64,000 bases of DNA from JAEUIE01 sp046350055 (GCA_046350055.1 JAXMBC010000001.1:4216001-4280000), one strand, 5' to 3'; positions 16,417 to 24,799 are shown, counted from the stretch's first letter. Notes: a model not told the origin generated them from the sequence alone. A program made the numbers and translations.

Positions 16417-16503
16417 CGCCTCAAACCTCCCCCGATCCGCCTTCCGAAACGCCGAGTCGGTCCCCTTGTCCTTCATGTTACGGCTGATGGCAGCGTACAG
16501 AGG
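16417..16503 (-). pseudogene. HARE-HTH gene relic (C-terminal fragment)
   Basis: About 87 bp matching the last ~30 codons of the intact HARE-HTH gene at 24212-24799 (fragment of LYA..ISR..KDKGTDSAFRKA.RG), ending in non-homologous DNA. The CCCCAGCC element that follows intact copies is also present at about 16371 in damaged form. Confidence 0.75.
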
Positions 16504-16669
16504 GTAACGGCATAATGCCAGGTTTGAAGCCTAATCTGCGATGACTTCATAATCACTCATATAACAGTTATGCAAATAACCCAGCCACCCAGCCCGAGAT
16601 GCCCGGGCAGGTCCCGAGGATGTCCCCGCTGCTACCGCGGTTACCACTGTCGACTGCGAGAGGGGCGTG

Positions 16670-18607
16670 TCATCGAGTTGCTGGTCTCACTGTATCGGAT
16701 GGCGTATGCAGCATGAATTCCACTATCAGTCGTTTGATGTCATCGCCGCGTTCATTCAGCATGTTGTGGCCGCAGTTCGGCAGGGCGACTAGCCAGGTCT
16801 TGTGTCTGGCCTTGGCGATCATCAAAGCGCTTTCCGGTACTGCCACGATATCCTGCAAGCCCGTGAGAATCAGCATCGGCGCAGTCCCGCCCAGCCTCCA
16901 CTGATTCTTTGGCGTTACGTCGCTGGCCTTTGCTTGCGCAGCCGCCAGCTCTGGAAATTCACCTTGCGCCTGGTCGAGCTTAGCCAAATTCTCGTTACCC
17001 GGTGCGTACATGAGCTCGCCCTGCAACTTCAGCCACTCGTCCTTGCTGATCTTCGGGTCGAGGTACCGTCTGTATTTCTCCATGGTCTCCTTGTCCGGGA
17101 GAACCTCCCCGCCGGCACCGATCAGGATGACGCCGAGAACTCGCTCGGGATGATCCTGCGCGGCAGTACGGACGACTCGGTTCCCGTACGTCTTGCCGGC
17201 GAGAAACACCTTTTTCAACCCGAGGCCGTCCGCTACCCTCCACACGTCGTTTGCGTAATCGTGCAGCGTCAGGTTGTCGATCTTGCCGGTACTGGCCCCC
17301 AAGGTGCGGTAGTTGTAGGTTACGACCTTGATACCGTTTGATGAAATCGCTTGGGCCAGACCATCGAGTTGCGACGCCGGGCGACCATTGCCGGCGGCCA
17401 TGATCAGGCTCACGGGGCCGTCACCATAAACAAACGCCTCCAGCTGGAAGCCATCCGCTTTGATGATGTGTGCGACGCCACCGGATTTACCCGCGTTCGC
17501 TTGGTTGACCGGCGTGACATCCTCAATGTCTTGCATTTTCTCCTTGTCGAGTGGGAAGCGGATACGATCCTTCACGGTGAAGTCCAGTTTTTTCAGGTCC
17601 ACCTGCCGCACACGACGATTGTTTTGAGTGTGGTAGTAAAAGACCTTGTTTTTCGTGTCCCAGACGGAAGTCCAGAGGGTGGAACTCCGCATTCCCTTTG
17701 TCTTGGCATCGCCTTCGTTCTCGGCAGCACCGAGCGGCACATTGAAATTGTCGAGGATGCGAAACAACTCGTAGACCGTTTCCTCGCCCGTCTGTGTGGG
17801 ACGAGCCGACTTGGAAAACGCCACCGCCCGCACAAAGCGCGAGGGCGGGGTGAAATCGCCGGGTAAGCCGATCATCCCACTTCCGCCGCCGAGCGGGGCG
17901 AAGTTCATCTCCTCGATCTTCCTGCTCGGCAACGAGACCGCGGAAAGGTTTAGATAATTCCGCAGGTTGATCTCGTGCCAGTCGTAGGTCGGCGCATTGG
18001 TAATCACGCCGAGGGGCGCGTCGAACAGCCGCAATTCCCCCCTGTGATACTCGATGACGGCGGCCTTGCCGCTCGATTCGGTGACGAGGTAATGCGCGGG
18101 CGGCGCTATGCCGATAACCTTCGCGACCACCGCCGTGACGCGGACTTTCGCGATCGCGGCCTTGGCCTCTTCGACGGTCGCACAAGTCGAAAGGAGATAC
18201 GAAATGACATCGCCGGGGCCCATACACTCGCCCGCCTTCGCCGGGTCGTACTTCTGATACTCGGCGAAGCCGGGATGATAGAAACCTCCCACGGCGAGCC
18301 CCTTCTCGTTCATCCCGTCGAGGTAGACCTCGTAGTCCAGTCCGTCGAGGCCAACGAACCCGTATTTCCCGACCCATGTCACACCTGGCTTCTTGTCCGG
18401 GGTTAGGGCTGTAAACTTGAAGCCACGTGGGACGATGACCACCTGCGAATTAAGATCGAACGAGCCCCATTCCATGGTGCGGCCATATACGACCGCGCCG
18501 TCCTTCGCTCTCAAAGTGACACCCGTGCAAGCGGCAATTTCTCTCGGTGCCGCAATACAGAGCAAGGCAATAATAATCGCGACGAGACGGGGTCTGAACT
18601 GGCACAT
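16670..18607 (-). CDS. Choloylglycine-hydrolase-like Ntn amidase fused to an alpha/beta hydrolase
   Basis: 645 residues from an ATG preceded by GGAGAAGG. After a signal peptide (LVAIIIALLCIAAPREIAA) the mature protein would begin CTGVTLRAKDGAVVYGRTMEW, with Cys as the N-terminal nucleophile of the linear-amide C-N hydrolase (penicillin V acylase/bile-salt hydrolase) family; GYDWH/NAPTYD and later motifs agree. From about residue 375 a second domain with alpha/beta hydrolase features follows (AAGNGRPASQLDGLAQ, AGKTYGNRVV, LTGLQDIVAVPES, PNCGHNM). In the nucleophile elbow the usual Ser is Thr (G-K-T-Y-G). The combined protein could act on N-acyl compounds. The paralogue at 20814 lacks the second domain. 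Confidence 0.85.
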   Translation of the reverse strand: MCQFRPRLVAIIIALLCIAAPREIAACTGVTLRAKDGAVVYGRTMEWGSFDLNSQVVIVPRGFKFTALTPDKKPGVTWVGKYGFVGLDGLDYEVYLDGMNEKGLAVGGFYHPGFAEYQKYDPAKAGECMGPGDVISYLLSTCATVEEAKAAIAKVRVTAVVAKVIGIAPPAHYLVTESSGKAAVIEYHRGELRLFDAPLGVITNAPTYDWHEINLRNYLNLSAVSLPSRKIEEMNFAPLGGGSGMIGLPGDFTPPSRFVRAVAFSKSARPTQTGEETVYELFRILDNFNVPLGAAENEGDAKTKGMRSSTLWTSVWDTKNKVFYYHTQNNRRVRQVDLKKLDFTVKDRIRFPLDKEKMQDIEDVTPVNQANAGKSGGVAHIIKADGFQLEAFVYGDGPVSLIMAAGNGRPASQLDGLAQAISSNGIKVVTYNYRTLGASTGKIDNLTLHDYANDVWRVADGLGLKKVFLAGKTYGNRVVRTAAQDHPERVLGVILIGAGGEVLPDKETMEKYRRYLDPKISKDEWLKLQGELMYAPGNENLAKLDQAQGEFPELAAAQAKASDVTPKNQWRLGGTAPMLILTGLQDIVAVPESALMIAKARHKTWLVALPNCGHNMLNERGDDIKRLIVEFMLHTPSDTVRPATR

Positions 18608-18749
18608 TCGTTCCTTCTCCGAATTTGAGTGAAGGTTGGCTGAAGCCTCGCCGTCCGCCACCTACCGTAGTAGAAGTATCCACAAATATGGATGAGGGTA
18701 TCCTATTAACAACAAGTGTGATGCACCTAGATTGGATTTTAGCTATAGT

Positions 18750-18830
18750 CTAATCTCGCTCGTTTGGAGGTTCGAAGTAGCGTCATATTGTGCTTCGTAT
18801 TTTTTGGTAAAGTCACGGCAGGCACTAACC
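18750..18830. repeat. Dispersed intergenic repeat B, copy 1
   Basis: Related to 40635-40690 and 52822-52900: shared blocks AATCTCGC(C/T)CG, GCGTC(G/A)T, and GGTAAAGTCACG..AGGCACT. This copy is the most diverged. No coding potential is evident. Confidence 0.55.
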
Positions 18831-18858
18831 TGAAGATTGGTCCATAGCTCAATCAGAA

Positions 18859-18882
18859 GACCCCAGCCCTCCAGCTGGGGTC
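18859..18882. terminator. CCCCAGC hairpin next to a HARE relic
   Basis: Perfect 9-bp stem GACCCCAGC / GCTGGGGTC with a 6-nt loop. Similar hairpins follow the 3' ends of the HARE-HTH genes, so this probably was the terminator of the relic at 18910-18957. Confidence 0.6.
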
Positions 18883-18909
18883 ATCCACATACCACCCTCG
18901 CCAGCTACA

Positions 18910-18957
18910 TCGCCTCAAACCTCCCCTGTCCGCCTTCCGGAACGGCGAGTCCTTCCA
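18910..18957 (-). pseudogene. HARE-HTH gene relic (last ~15 codons)
   Basis: 48 bp matching the 3' end of the family (…FRKADRGRFEA-like), with its terminator-like hairpin at 18859-18882. The rest of the gene is missing. Confidence 0.65.
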
Positions 18958-19022
18958 TCTCGACAGCATTTCACAAATAAAGTACCCTCTGCCTAAGGCT
19001 TACAAGTTCAGATGGAGAAGCC

Positions 19023-19277
19023 ATGTCTCTAGCTTTTTGCACAATGACTTCGCGTGTCGCTTGCCAGTTGCTGGATGAGGATTCCAAGGGCCAGTTAGTG
19101 AATGCAGTCATGGAGGAGCTTGAGATAAATGGTCTCCATGGAACCATCGGTATCTATGCAGTTCAGAGTCTTAGAGTAGTTGTTGATGTGAACGAGCAGG
19201 TCATCCAGATCATGACAGAGAATGAATGTCGACGACTGTTCCCGACGGTAGCCGTTACCGCGAAAACAGCGGCGTAA
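19023..19277 (+). CDS. Small hypothetical protein
   Basis: 84 residues (starts MSLAFCTMTSRVACQLLDED). An ATG with GGAG 8 bases upstream (GATGGAGAAGCC) supports translation. No family recognised; the middle (LHGTIGIYAVQSLRVVVDVNE) looks beta-rich. It is alone, between HARE relics. Confidence 0.55.
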   Translation: MSLAFCTMTSRVACQLLDEDSKGQLVNAVMEELEINGLHGTIGIYAVQSLRVVVDVNEQVIQIMTENECRRLFPTVAVTAKTAA

Positions 19278-19319
19278 ATAAGAACGACCCATTATTAGGG
19301 TCGCTCTCGCCCATCGCTG

Positions 19320-19646
19320 CTAGCTCGCCTCAAACCTCCCCCTCTCCGCCTTCCGAAACGCCGAGTCCGTCCCCTTGACCATGATGTCGCGGCTAATCGC
19401 GGCGTACAACGTGTTCGATGGCGTCTTGCCGCCAGGCGAAACCCACAAGTCCTCAGTCGCCATCACGTCAACCAACTCCGGGCAGGTCATCGCGACCTTG
19501 CGTTGCTGGAGCACCTTGAGTGCCGCAGCCATCATGCTGAGCTTCTTGGGTGGTGCGTCTGCTTTCACCTTGAGCTTGCGGTGCTTCTTGGTGGGAGCGG
19601 GTTCGGTGGTGGTGGTTAGTGCTTCGGCCTCTGTTGTGGCTGGCAC
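19320..19646 (-). CDS. HARE-HTH winged-helix protein, 5'-truncated (duplication copy 1)
   Basis: 108 residues from a GTG. After a Lys-rich linker the HARE-HTH domain runs PPKKLSMMAAALKVLQQRKV to the C-terminal FRKAERGRFEAS, including SPGGKTPSNTLYAAI. HARE-HTH domains occur in the RNA polymerase delta subunit and in chromatin and restriction proteins, and are proposed DNA-binding modules. The frame is open a little upstream of the GTG, but the N-terminal MANKKL segment of the full-length gene is missing, so this is probably a truncated paralogue. It is identical to 23332-23658 except the last residue. Confidence 0.7.
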   Translation of the reverse strand: MPATTEAEALTTTTEPAPTKKHRKLKVKADAPPKKLSMMAAALKVLQQRKVAMTCPELVDVMATEDLWVSPGGKTPSNTLYAAISRDIMVKGTDSAFRKAERGRFEAS

Positions 19647-19798
19647 CTCGGCTGGTCTGAAAGCATCAGGCGTCGTTGCCCCCGCGTCCGTCGATGATCA
19701 GCAGCTCGCTTCTGAGACTTTTTCCTAAGTCAAGTGGCTGAAATCCAAACTCCTTGCAATACGATAATGCGATTCAGCCTGTTTCCAAGTAATGAAGC

Positions 19799-20137
19799 AT
19801 GGCTTGTTTAATTCTGGCGGAGAGTCAGGTGCTCGGAACCATTTTGTTCGGTGGCGTGCTCTTGCTAGCAGCTGGAGCATTTAGCATCTTTCGTGGCAAA
19901 ATCGCTATCGAAAAGAAGCAGGTTTCAAACTCGTTGAAGAGCTCATTGATAACTGGAGTGAGCGGTTACAAGGGAAAGGCTGCAGTCAGGGTAGGAAAAC
20001 GACTCGTAATTCTTGGGTGGTGCCTTGTTGGTGTGGGAGCCGTCCTACTGATGTTCGGCATATTTGTATGGGCAGTTACCCGAACTCCGAACCGTGGACC
20101 TTCCTTTGCACCACCCCCTCCGAGTTATGGAAGATAA
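19799..20137 (+). CDS. Small two-helix membrane protein (duplication copy 1)
   Basis: 112 residues with two hydrophobic helices (VLGTILFGGVLLLAAGAFSI and LVILGWCLVGVGAVLLMFGI) separated by a basic, polar loop, and a Pro-rich tail. No recognised domain. An identical gene is at 23811-24149. The antiparallel arrangement with a HARE gene on each side is kept in both copies. The start has no strong Shine-Dalgarno. Confidence 0.6.
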   Translation: MACLILAESQVLGTILFGGVLLLAAGAFSIFRGKIAIEKKQVSNSLKSSLITGVSGYKGKAAVRVGKRLVILGWCLVGVGAVLLMFGIFVWAVTRTPNRGPSFAPPPPSYGR

Positions 20138-20156
20138 ACTGCAATGGAAGCAACAA

Positions 20157-20176
20157 CCCCAGCCCTCTAGCCGGGG
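20157..20176 (-). terminator. Terminator-like hairpin after HARE gene (20200-20628)
   Basis: CCCCAGCCCTCTAGCCGGGG lies 24 bp beyond the HARE stop codon on the minus strand. The element recurs after other copies (23290, 24169, 34904). Confidence 0.55.
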
Positions 20177-20199
20177 TCATCTGCATCCCACCCACGCCA

Positions 20200-20628
20200 C
20201 TACACCGCCTCAAACCTCCCCCGCTCCGCCTTCCGAAACGCCGAGTCCTTCCCCTTCTCCTTGATGTCGCGGCTGATGGCAGCGTAGAGCGTATTCGACG
20301 GCGTCTTACCACCCGGCGAAACCCACAAGTCCTCAGTCGCCATCACGTCAATAAGCTCCGGGCAGGTCATCGCGATCTTGCGTTGCTGTAACACCTGGAG
20401 CGCCGCAGCCATCATGCTGAGCTTCTTGGGCGGTGCGTCAACCTTCACCTTGAGCTTGCGGGTTTTCTTAGGTTCGGGTTCGTCGGTAATGGCTGGCAGT
20501 TCGGCAGCGACATCAGGCGTCGTTGCCACCTCGTCCGCCGTGGCTGGCTCGACGCTCGCACCCTCCGGAGTTGTCGCCACCACGGGCGTCTCGGTGGGTT
20601 CTGCAGCTAGGACAGTGGTGTCGGTCAC
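20200..20628 (-). CDS. HARE-HTH winged-helix protein, 5'-truncated
   Basis: 142 residues from a GTG. From about residue 8 to the end it is identical to the C-terminal two-thirds of the intact gene at 24212-24799: Pro/Glu/Thr-rich linker, KKTRKLKVKVDAPPKKLSMM, the winged helix and FRKAERGRFEAV. Upstream of the GTG the related frame reads EVAEPGVV and then meets a stop, so the Lys-rich N-terminus has been lost. It lies at the right end of the left duplication copy; expression is uncertain. Confidence 0.65.
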   Translation of the reverse strand: MTDTTVLAAEPTETPVVATTPEGASVEPATADEVATTPDVAAELPAITDEPEPKKTRKLKVKVDAPPKKLSMMAAALQVLQQRKIAMTCPELIDVMATEDLWVSPGGKTPSNTLYAAISRDIKEKGKDSAFRKAERGRFEAV

Positions 20629-20813
20629 TACGCCAGGCTCTGCTACTTCCGGGGTTTGGTCGCCAGCTTCGATCTACCTGTACTCCGGTTTATAAGGTAA
20701 CGTCCTGAATCCATTTAGCACTACAACACGAAAACTACCCCTCAGGTAGTATCTCTGTCACGTCCTCAGAGAACCTCCAGCGTTGTTAAAAATGTAATTC
20801 TGCGAGACATCTT

Positions 20814-21863
20814 ATGCGTCATATCTTCGGCCCGTTGGCTATTCTGCTGTCTGTGCTGCTGACGGCCTCCACGGCGTTGCCATGCTCCCGTGTTCTATGG
20901 GTTGCGGGGGATGGGCAGGTGTTCGTGGGCCGTACTCAGGATTGGACGGAGAAGGCGAACTCCGCATTCCGCGTTTTCCCGCGTGGAATCGTGCGAACCG
21001 GGGCAGTGGTCGAGAACCCCCACAAGTGGACCTCGAAATACGGCAGCCTGATCATCACCGGCTACGACCTGGCCACCCACGAGGGCGTCAACGAGAAGGG
21101 TCTAAGCGCACACCTGCTCTACCTTGCTGGCGAAACGGATTTCGGCAAGCGCGACCCGAAAGTGGAAGGCATCGGCGTCGCCCAGTGGGTGCAATTCTTA
21201 TTGGACAACTACGCGACGGTCGCTGAAGCGGTCGAGGCACAGAAGACGATCCCGTATCAGATCGACTCGCTGATTCTACCGAACGGCTTCCCGACGCTGG
21301 TGCACGTTTCGCTCTCGGACAAGTCGGGGGACTCGGCAGTGATTGAGTACATCGCCGGTAAACCCAAGGTCTATCACGACAAGCGGTTCACGGTGATGAC
21401 CAACGAGCCGACCTACGACAAGCAGATCGAGAACCTGAAGCAGTATCGCACGTTCGGCGGGGACAAGCCACTGCCGGGCGAGCGCACCCCGACGGACCGG
21501 TTCGTGCGTGCGGCATACTACGCAGACAATCTGCCGAAACCGGCCAACCGCGACGAGGGGGCGGCGTACATCTTCAGCGTGATCCGGAACGTGTCGGTCC
21601 CCTTCGGCAAGCCCGACCCCAAGAAGCCGAACGTCTCCAGCACTATCTTTCGGACCGTGCAGGACCTGACCGGCGGTCGCTATTACTTCGAGAGCACTTA
21701 TGCACCCAATGTGGTCTGGATTGACGTCACTAAAATCGACTTCAGCAAAGAGCAATCCGAGAAGGAACTGAAGGTCGAAAAGGAGATTTTCAAACTCAAC
21801 GGTGACGTAACCGACAAACTGGAGGTGACGAAGCCGTTCGTATTTGGCGTCAATAAACAATGA
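20814..21863 (+). CDS. Choloylglycine-hydrolase-family Ntn amidase
   Basis: 349 residues. A signal peptide (IFGPLAILLSVLLTASTALP) is followed by CSRVLWVAGDGQVFVGRTQD, where Cys is the predicted N-terminal nucleophile of the linear amide C-N hydrolase family; VFVGRTQDW, THEGVNEKGL, MTNEPTYDKQ and PTDRFVRA fit the family. It would act on amides such as N-acyl amino acids, penicillin V or bile-salt-like compounds. It is a paralogue of the N-terminal half of the 16670-18607 gene, transcribed in the opposite direction. A hairpin terminator follows at 21925. Confidence 0.88.
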   Translation: MRHIFGPLAILLSVLLTASTALPCSRVLWVAGDGQVFVGRTQDWTEKANSAFRVFPRGIVRTGAVVENPHKWTSKYGSLIITGYDLATHEGVNEKGLSAHLLYLAGETDFGKRDPKVEGIGVAQWVQFLLDNYATVAEAVEAQKTIPYQIDSLILPNGFPTLVHVSLSDKSGDSAVIEYIAGKPKVYHDKRFTVMTNEPTYDKQIENLKQYRTFGGDKPLPGERTPTDRFVRAAYYADNLPKPANRDEGAAYIFSVIRNVSVPFGKPDPKKPNVSSTIFRTVQDLTGGRYYFESTYAPNVVWIDVTKIDFSKEQSEKELKVEKEIFKLNGDVTDKLEVTKPFVFGVNKQ

Positions 21864-21924
21864 TCTCTGTTCTATCTCGTCTGTGCCATAACTCTATGAA
21901 TGTGAGTCGTACAGTTTAGTTAAG

Positions 21925-21959
21925 ACAAGGGAGGCGCTACCAAATGGTGCCTCCCTTGT
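21925..21959 (+). terminator. Intrinsic terminator after the Ntn amidase gene
   Basis: ACAAGGGAGGC ... GCCTCCCTTGT, an 11-bp stem with a short loop, about 60 bp after the stop codon. Confidence 0.7.
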
Positions 21960-21985
21960 GCAAATCGCCACAACTTCTACTACTC

Positions 21986-22161
21986 CGCCTCAAACCTCCC
22001 CCTCTCCGCCTTCCGGAACGCCGAGTCATTCCCCTTGTCCTTGATGTCCCGGCTGATCGCGGCGTAGAGCGTATTCGACGGCGTCTTACCCCCCGGCGAT
22101 ACCCATAGGTCCTCGGTAGCCATCACGTCAATCAACTCCGGGCAGGTCATAGCCACCTTGC
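21986..22161 (-). pseudogene. HARE-HTH gene relic (C-terminal half)
   Basis: About 175 bp matching the coding sequence from VAMTCPELIDVMATEDLW to the FRKAERGRFEA terminus, broken off on the N-terminal side where it meets CATTATTTCAG. No start codon in a useful place. Confidence 0.8.
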
Positions 22162-22227
22162 ATTATTTCAGAAATAGTAGAGTTGTACAACCATGCTCAG
22201 TGAATATTCTCGAACATAGTATAGTAA

Positions 22228-23178
22228 TCAACCTAGTCCTTGAGGCGATGTTACAACAGCGCCACAACCATTACAACGAACCTTCCTTCCTAAGTGGATA
22301 CGATTGATTGTTAACAGCTTGTTGCATTTATAACAACTAAATCGATACTTCTGTTCTTCGTTCTGCTCATTGGAAGTCTGTGCATTGTTTACAAATATTC
22401 CACGCTTCAGAACGTAGCTCTCCTGTGCAAGCAGTGCAAAAATGATCGCACAAACAATTCCCCCTCCGATTGCCGAATATCGAATCACATCAATTCGATC
22501 GTGAATGCTCGCCATTGCTTGAGAACCTAGAGTTCCAAGTTCTCCGGCAAACCATTCACTGCCTTTTGCTAAGGCTTGAATCCCAAAATTAGGAGCAAGC
22601 GAGGCAATTGAGGTACCTAATGACGTAAACCGACGAACCCAGTCTCCAAACCTAGCCAGTTTGTCTGATCCAGTAAAGTGGATAGACAACCAGTTTTCAA
22701 AGTCACTAATGTTTGGCTTGTGGAGTATCCACTCTGCAGGCATATGAGTTCCTTCTTTAATTTCAGCCTTGAGATAAAAGGCAATTCCAAACGCAATCGG
22801 TGTACCTAGAATCAAACCCACAAAACCAGCAAACACACGGGGCGCAGGTATGATTAACAGTGTAAATGGGCCGAATTCCTTGCTCCATCGCTTTCGAATT
22901 TGCGAATGGACATCAAGCTGATTTGTCCTTAATAGTTGGGCAAGCTGTTTGAGCGAATAAGGGCCAGTCTCTACCGTCCCTCGTCTTACAAACCATTTGG
23001 GAAGCAGACGAAGAATCAATAACAGTGAAATCACCAAGAAGATAAGTACTGGTACAAGGATCATCACTGATCCACCCAATTGCTGCATATAAATGATGCT
23101 GCCGATGCAAAAGACCATAATGAAGAACAAGCATAGAACGTACAACATAATACTCCTAAGCAATAGCTTCGTTTCCAC
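22228..23178 (-). CDS. Membrane protein with GYF_2 (DUF4339)-like domain and C-terminal zinc ribbon
   Basis: 316 residues. Two N-terminal helices (SIMLYVLCLFFIMVFCIGSI and MILVPVLIFLVISLLLILRL) are followed by WFVRRGTVETGPYSLKQLAQ, a GYF_2/DUF4339-type signature, one more helix, an amphipathic middle, a fourth helix (IGGGIVCAIIFALLA) and a zinc ribbon with CYKC and CNGC. The layout suggests an adaptor binding Pro-rich partners at the membrane. Codon use is more A+T rich than the flanking duplication copies, so it probably came separately. Confidence 0.72.
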   Translation of the reverse strand: METKLLLRSIMLYVLCLFFIMVFCIGSIIYMQQLGGSVMILVPVLIFLVISLLLILRLLPKWFVRRGTVETGPYSLKQLAQLLRTNQLDVHSQIRKRWSKEFGPFTLLIIPAPRVFAGFVGLILGTPIAFGIAFYLKAEIKEGTHMPAEWILHKPNISDFENWLSIHFTGSDKLARFGDWVRRFTSLGTSIASLAPNFGIQALAKGSEWFAGELGTLGSQAMASIHDRIDVIRYSAIGGGIVCAIIFALLAQESYVLKRGIFVNNAQTSNEQNEEQKYRFSCYKCNKLLTINRIHLGRKVRCNGCGAVVTSPQGLG

Positions 23179-23289
23179 GCAGCAATTAAGATGTAATTCG
23201 ACTTGTGAAGAGCAATAGATAATTTACAGCGCAAGACTCCTTTGAAAAGTGCTGTCGCTAAGCAGTAAATAAATCCCAAAAGCAATCAA

Positions 23290-23308
23290 CCCCAGCCCCC
23301 AGCCGGGG
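23290..23308 (-). terminator. Terminator-like hairpin after HARE gene (23332-23658)
   Basis: CCCCAGCCCCCAGCCGGGG, same element as at 20157 and 24169. The left duplication copy lacks it, because the boundary falls between the gene and this element. Confidence 0.5.
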
Positions 23309-23331
23309 TCGTCCGCATTCCACCTCCGCCA

Positions 23332-23658
23332 CTACACCGCCTCAAACCTCCCCCTCTCCGCCTTCCGAAACGCCGAGTCCGTCCCCTTGACCATGATGTC
23401 GCGGCTAATCGCGGCGTACAACGTGTTCGATGGCGTCTTGCCGCCAGGCGAAACCCACAAGTCCTCAGTCGCCATCACGTCAACCAACTCCGGGCAGGTC
23501 ATCGCGACCTTGCGTTGCTGGAGCACCTTGAGTGCCGCAGCCATCATGCTGAGCTTCTTGGGTGGTGCGTCTGCTTTCACCTTGAGCTTGCGGTGCTTCT
23601 TGGTGGGAGCGGGTTCGGTGGTGGTGGTTAGTGCTTCGGCCTCTGTTGTGGCTGGCAC
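23332..23658 (-). CDS. HARE-HTH winged-helix protein, 5'-truncated (duplication copy 2)
   Basis: 108 residues, same sequence as 19320-19646 except the C-terminal residue (Val for Ser), because the left duplication boundary lies within the last codons. Val matches the other family members, so this copy is likely the parent and the left copy the derivative. HARE-HTH domain from PPKKLSMMAAAL to FRKAERGRFEAV; the N-terminal MANKKL segment is absent. Confidence 0.7.
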   Translation of the reverse strand: MPATTEAEALTTTTEPAPTKKHRKLKVKADAPPKKLSMMAAALKVLQQRKVAMTCPELVDVMATEDLWVSPGGKTPSNTLYAAISRDIMVKGTDSAFRKAERGRFEAV

Positions 23659-23810
23659 CTCGGCTGGTCTGAAAGCATCAGGCGTCGTTGCCCCCGCGTC
23701 CGTCGATGATCAGCAGCTCGCTTCTGAGACTTTTTCCTAAGTCAAGTGGCTGAAATCCAAACTCCTTGCAATACGATAATGCGATTCAGCCTGTTTCCAA
23801 GTAATGAAGC

Positions 23811-24149
23811 ATGGCTTGTTTAATTCTGGCGGAGAGTCAGGTGCTCGGAACCATTTTGTTCGGTGGCGTGCTCTTGCTAGCAGCTGGAGCATTTAGCATC
23901 TTTCGTGGCAAAATCGCTATCGAAAAGAAGCAGGTTTCAAACTCGTTGAAGAGCTCATTGATAACTGGAGTGAGCGGTTACAAGGGAAAGGCTGCAGTCA
24001 GGGTAGGAAAACGACTCGTAATTCTTGGGTGGTGCCTTGTTGGTGTGGGAGCCGTCCTACTGATGTTCGGCATATTTGTATGGGCAGTTACCCGAACTCC
24101 GAACCGTGGACCTTCCTTTGCACCACCCCCTCCGAGTTATGGAAGATAA
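23811..24149 (+). CDS. Small two-helix membrane protein (duplication copy 2)
   Basis: Identical 112-residue product to 19799-20137: two transmembrane helices, basic central loop, Pro-rich C-terminus (PSFAPPPPSYGR). Function unknown. It lies between two HARE genes on the other strand. Confidence 0.6.
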   Translation: MACLILAESQVLGTILFGGVLLLAAGAFSIFRGKIAIEKKQVSNSLKSSLITGVSGYKGKAAVRVGKRLVILGWCLVGVGAVLLMFGIFVWAVTRTPNRGPSFAPPPPSYGR

Positions 24150-24168
24150 ACTGCAATGGAAGCAACAA

Positions 24169-24188
24169 CCCCAGCCCTCTAGCCGGGG
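24169..24188 (-). terminator. Terminator-like hairpin after the intact HARE gene
   Basis: CCCCAGCCCTCTAGCCGGGG, 24 bp past the stop of the gene at 24212-24799. Confidence 0.55.
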
Positions 24189-24211
24189 TCATCTGCATCC
24201 CACCCACGCCA

Positions 24212-24799
24212 CTACACCGCCTCAAACCTCCCCCGCTCCGCCTTCCGAAACGCCGAGTCCTTCCCCTTCTCCTTGATGTCGCGGCTGATGGCAGCGTAGA
24301 GCGTATTCGACGGCGTCTTACCACCCGGCGAAACCCACAAGTCCTCAGTCGCCATCACGTCAATAAGCTCCGGGCAGGTCATCGCGATCTTGCGTTGCTG
24401 TAACACCTGGAGCGCCGCAGCCATCATGCTGAGCTTCTTGGGCGGTGCGTCAACCTTCACCTTGAGCTTGCGGGTTTTCTTAGGTTCGGGTTCGTCGGTA
24501 ATGGCTGGCAGTTCGGCAGCGACATCAGGCGTCGTTGCCACCTCGTCCGCCGTGGCTGGCTCGACGCTCGCACCCTCCGGAGTTGTCGCCACCACGGGCG
24601 TCTCGGTGGGTTCCGTGGCAAGGGTAGGGGAGTCGGCCACCACGCCAGGCTCTGCTACCTCCGGGACTTCGGCCACCGGTTCCGGCTTGCCCTTCCGGCC
24701 CCCAATCTTCGCCTGCCACTTGGGCTTCTTGGCGTTCTTGTCCTTCTTGATCGGTAGTTTCAGTTCAGATGCTGCGGTTCCGAGTTTTTTGTTGGCCAT
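24212..24799 (-). CDS. HARE-HTH winged-helix protein, intact family member
   Basis: 195 residues, the longest and best-formed member. Order: MANKKLGTAASELKLPIKKD and a Lys-rich stretch (about 1-40), a Pro/Glu/Thr/Val linker (40-105), a basic KKTRKLKVKVDAPPKK, then the HARE-HTH domain (about 118-195) with LSMMAAALQVLQQRKIAMT, CPELIDVMATEDLW, SPGGKTPSNTLYAAI and FRKAERGRFEAV. Shine-Dalgarno CAGGAGA precedes the ATG. The tail-plus-wing design suggests a chromatin-like DNA-binding protein; HARE-HTH also forms the RNA polymerase delta subunit core. Its leader (24800-24915) is found again before two relics. Confidence 0.82.
   Translation of the reverse strand: MANKKLGTAASELKLPIKKDKNAKKPKWQAKIGGRKGKPEPVAEVPEVAEPGVVADSPTLATEPTETPVVATTPEGASVEPATADEVATTPDVAAELPAITDEPEPKKTRKLKVKVDAPPKKLSMMAAALQVLQQRKIAMTCPELIDVMATEDLWVSPGGKTPSNTLYAAISRDIKEKGKDSAFRKAERGRFEAV

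Larger units (their letters stand above)
19326..20610. repeat. 1.28-kb direct duplication, left copy
   Basis: Bases 19326 to about 20610 are repeated, apparently without change, at 23338 to about 24622 (offset exactly 4,012). The unit holds a truncated HARE gene, a small membrane-protein gene and the C-terminal two-thirds of another HARE gene. Left of the boundary the flanks differ (GCTGCTAGCTCG versus GCCACTACACCG); right of it they diverge after GTGGGTT. Confidence 0.92.
23338..24622. repeat. 1.28-kb direct duplication, right copy
   Basis: Second copy of the unit at 19326-20610. This copy continues on both sides into complete genes: a normal 3' end and terminator on the left, and the full N-terminus of the HARE gene on the right. 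That makes it the likely source copy. Confidence 0.92.

Noticed and set aside
17523..18377. 284-aa minus-strand frame inside the Ntn amidase gene
   Set aside because: Arg/Gly-rich shadow in another frame of a GC-rich gene with clear catalytic motifs.
19375..19728. 117-aa plus-strand frame (again at 23387)
   Set aside because: Antisense to the HARE-HTH gene; the duplicated copy is explained by the 1.28-kb repeat, not by selection on this frame.
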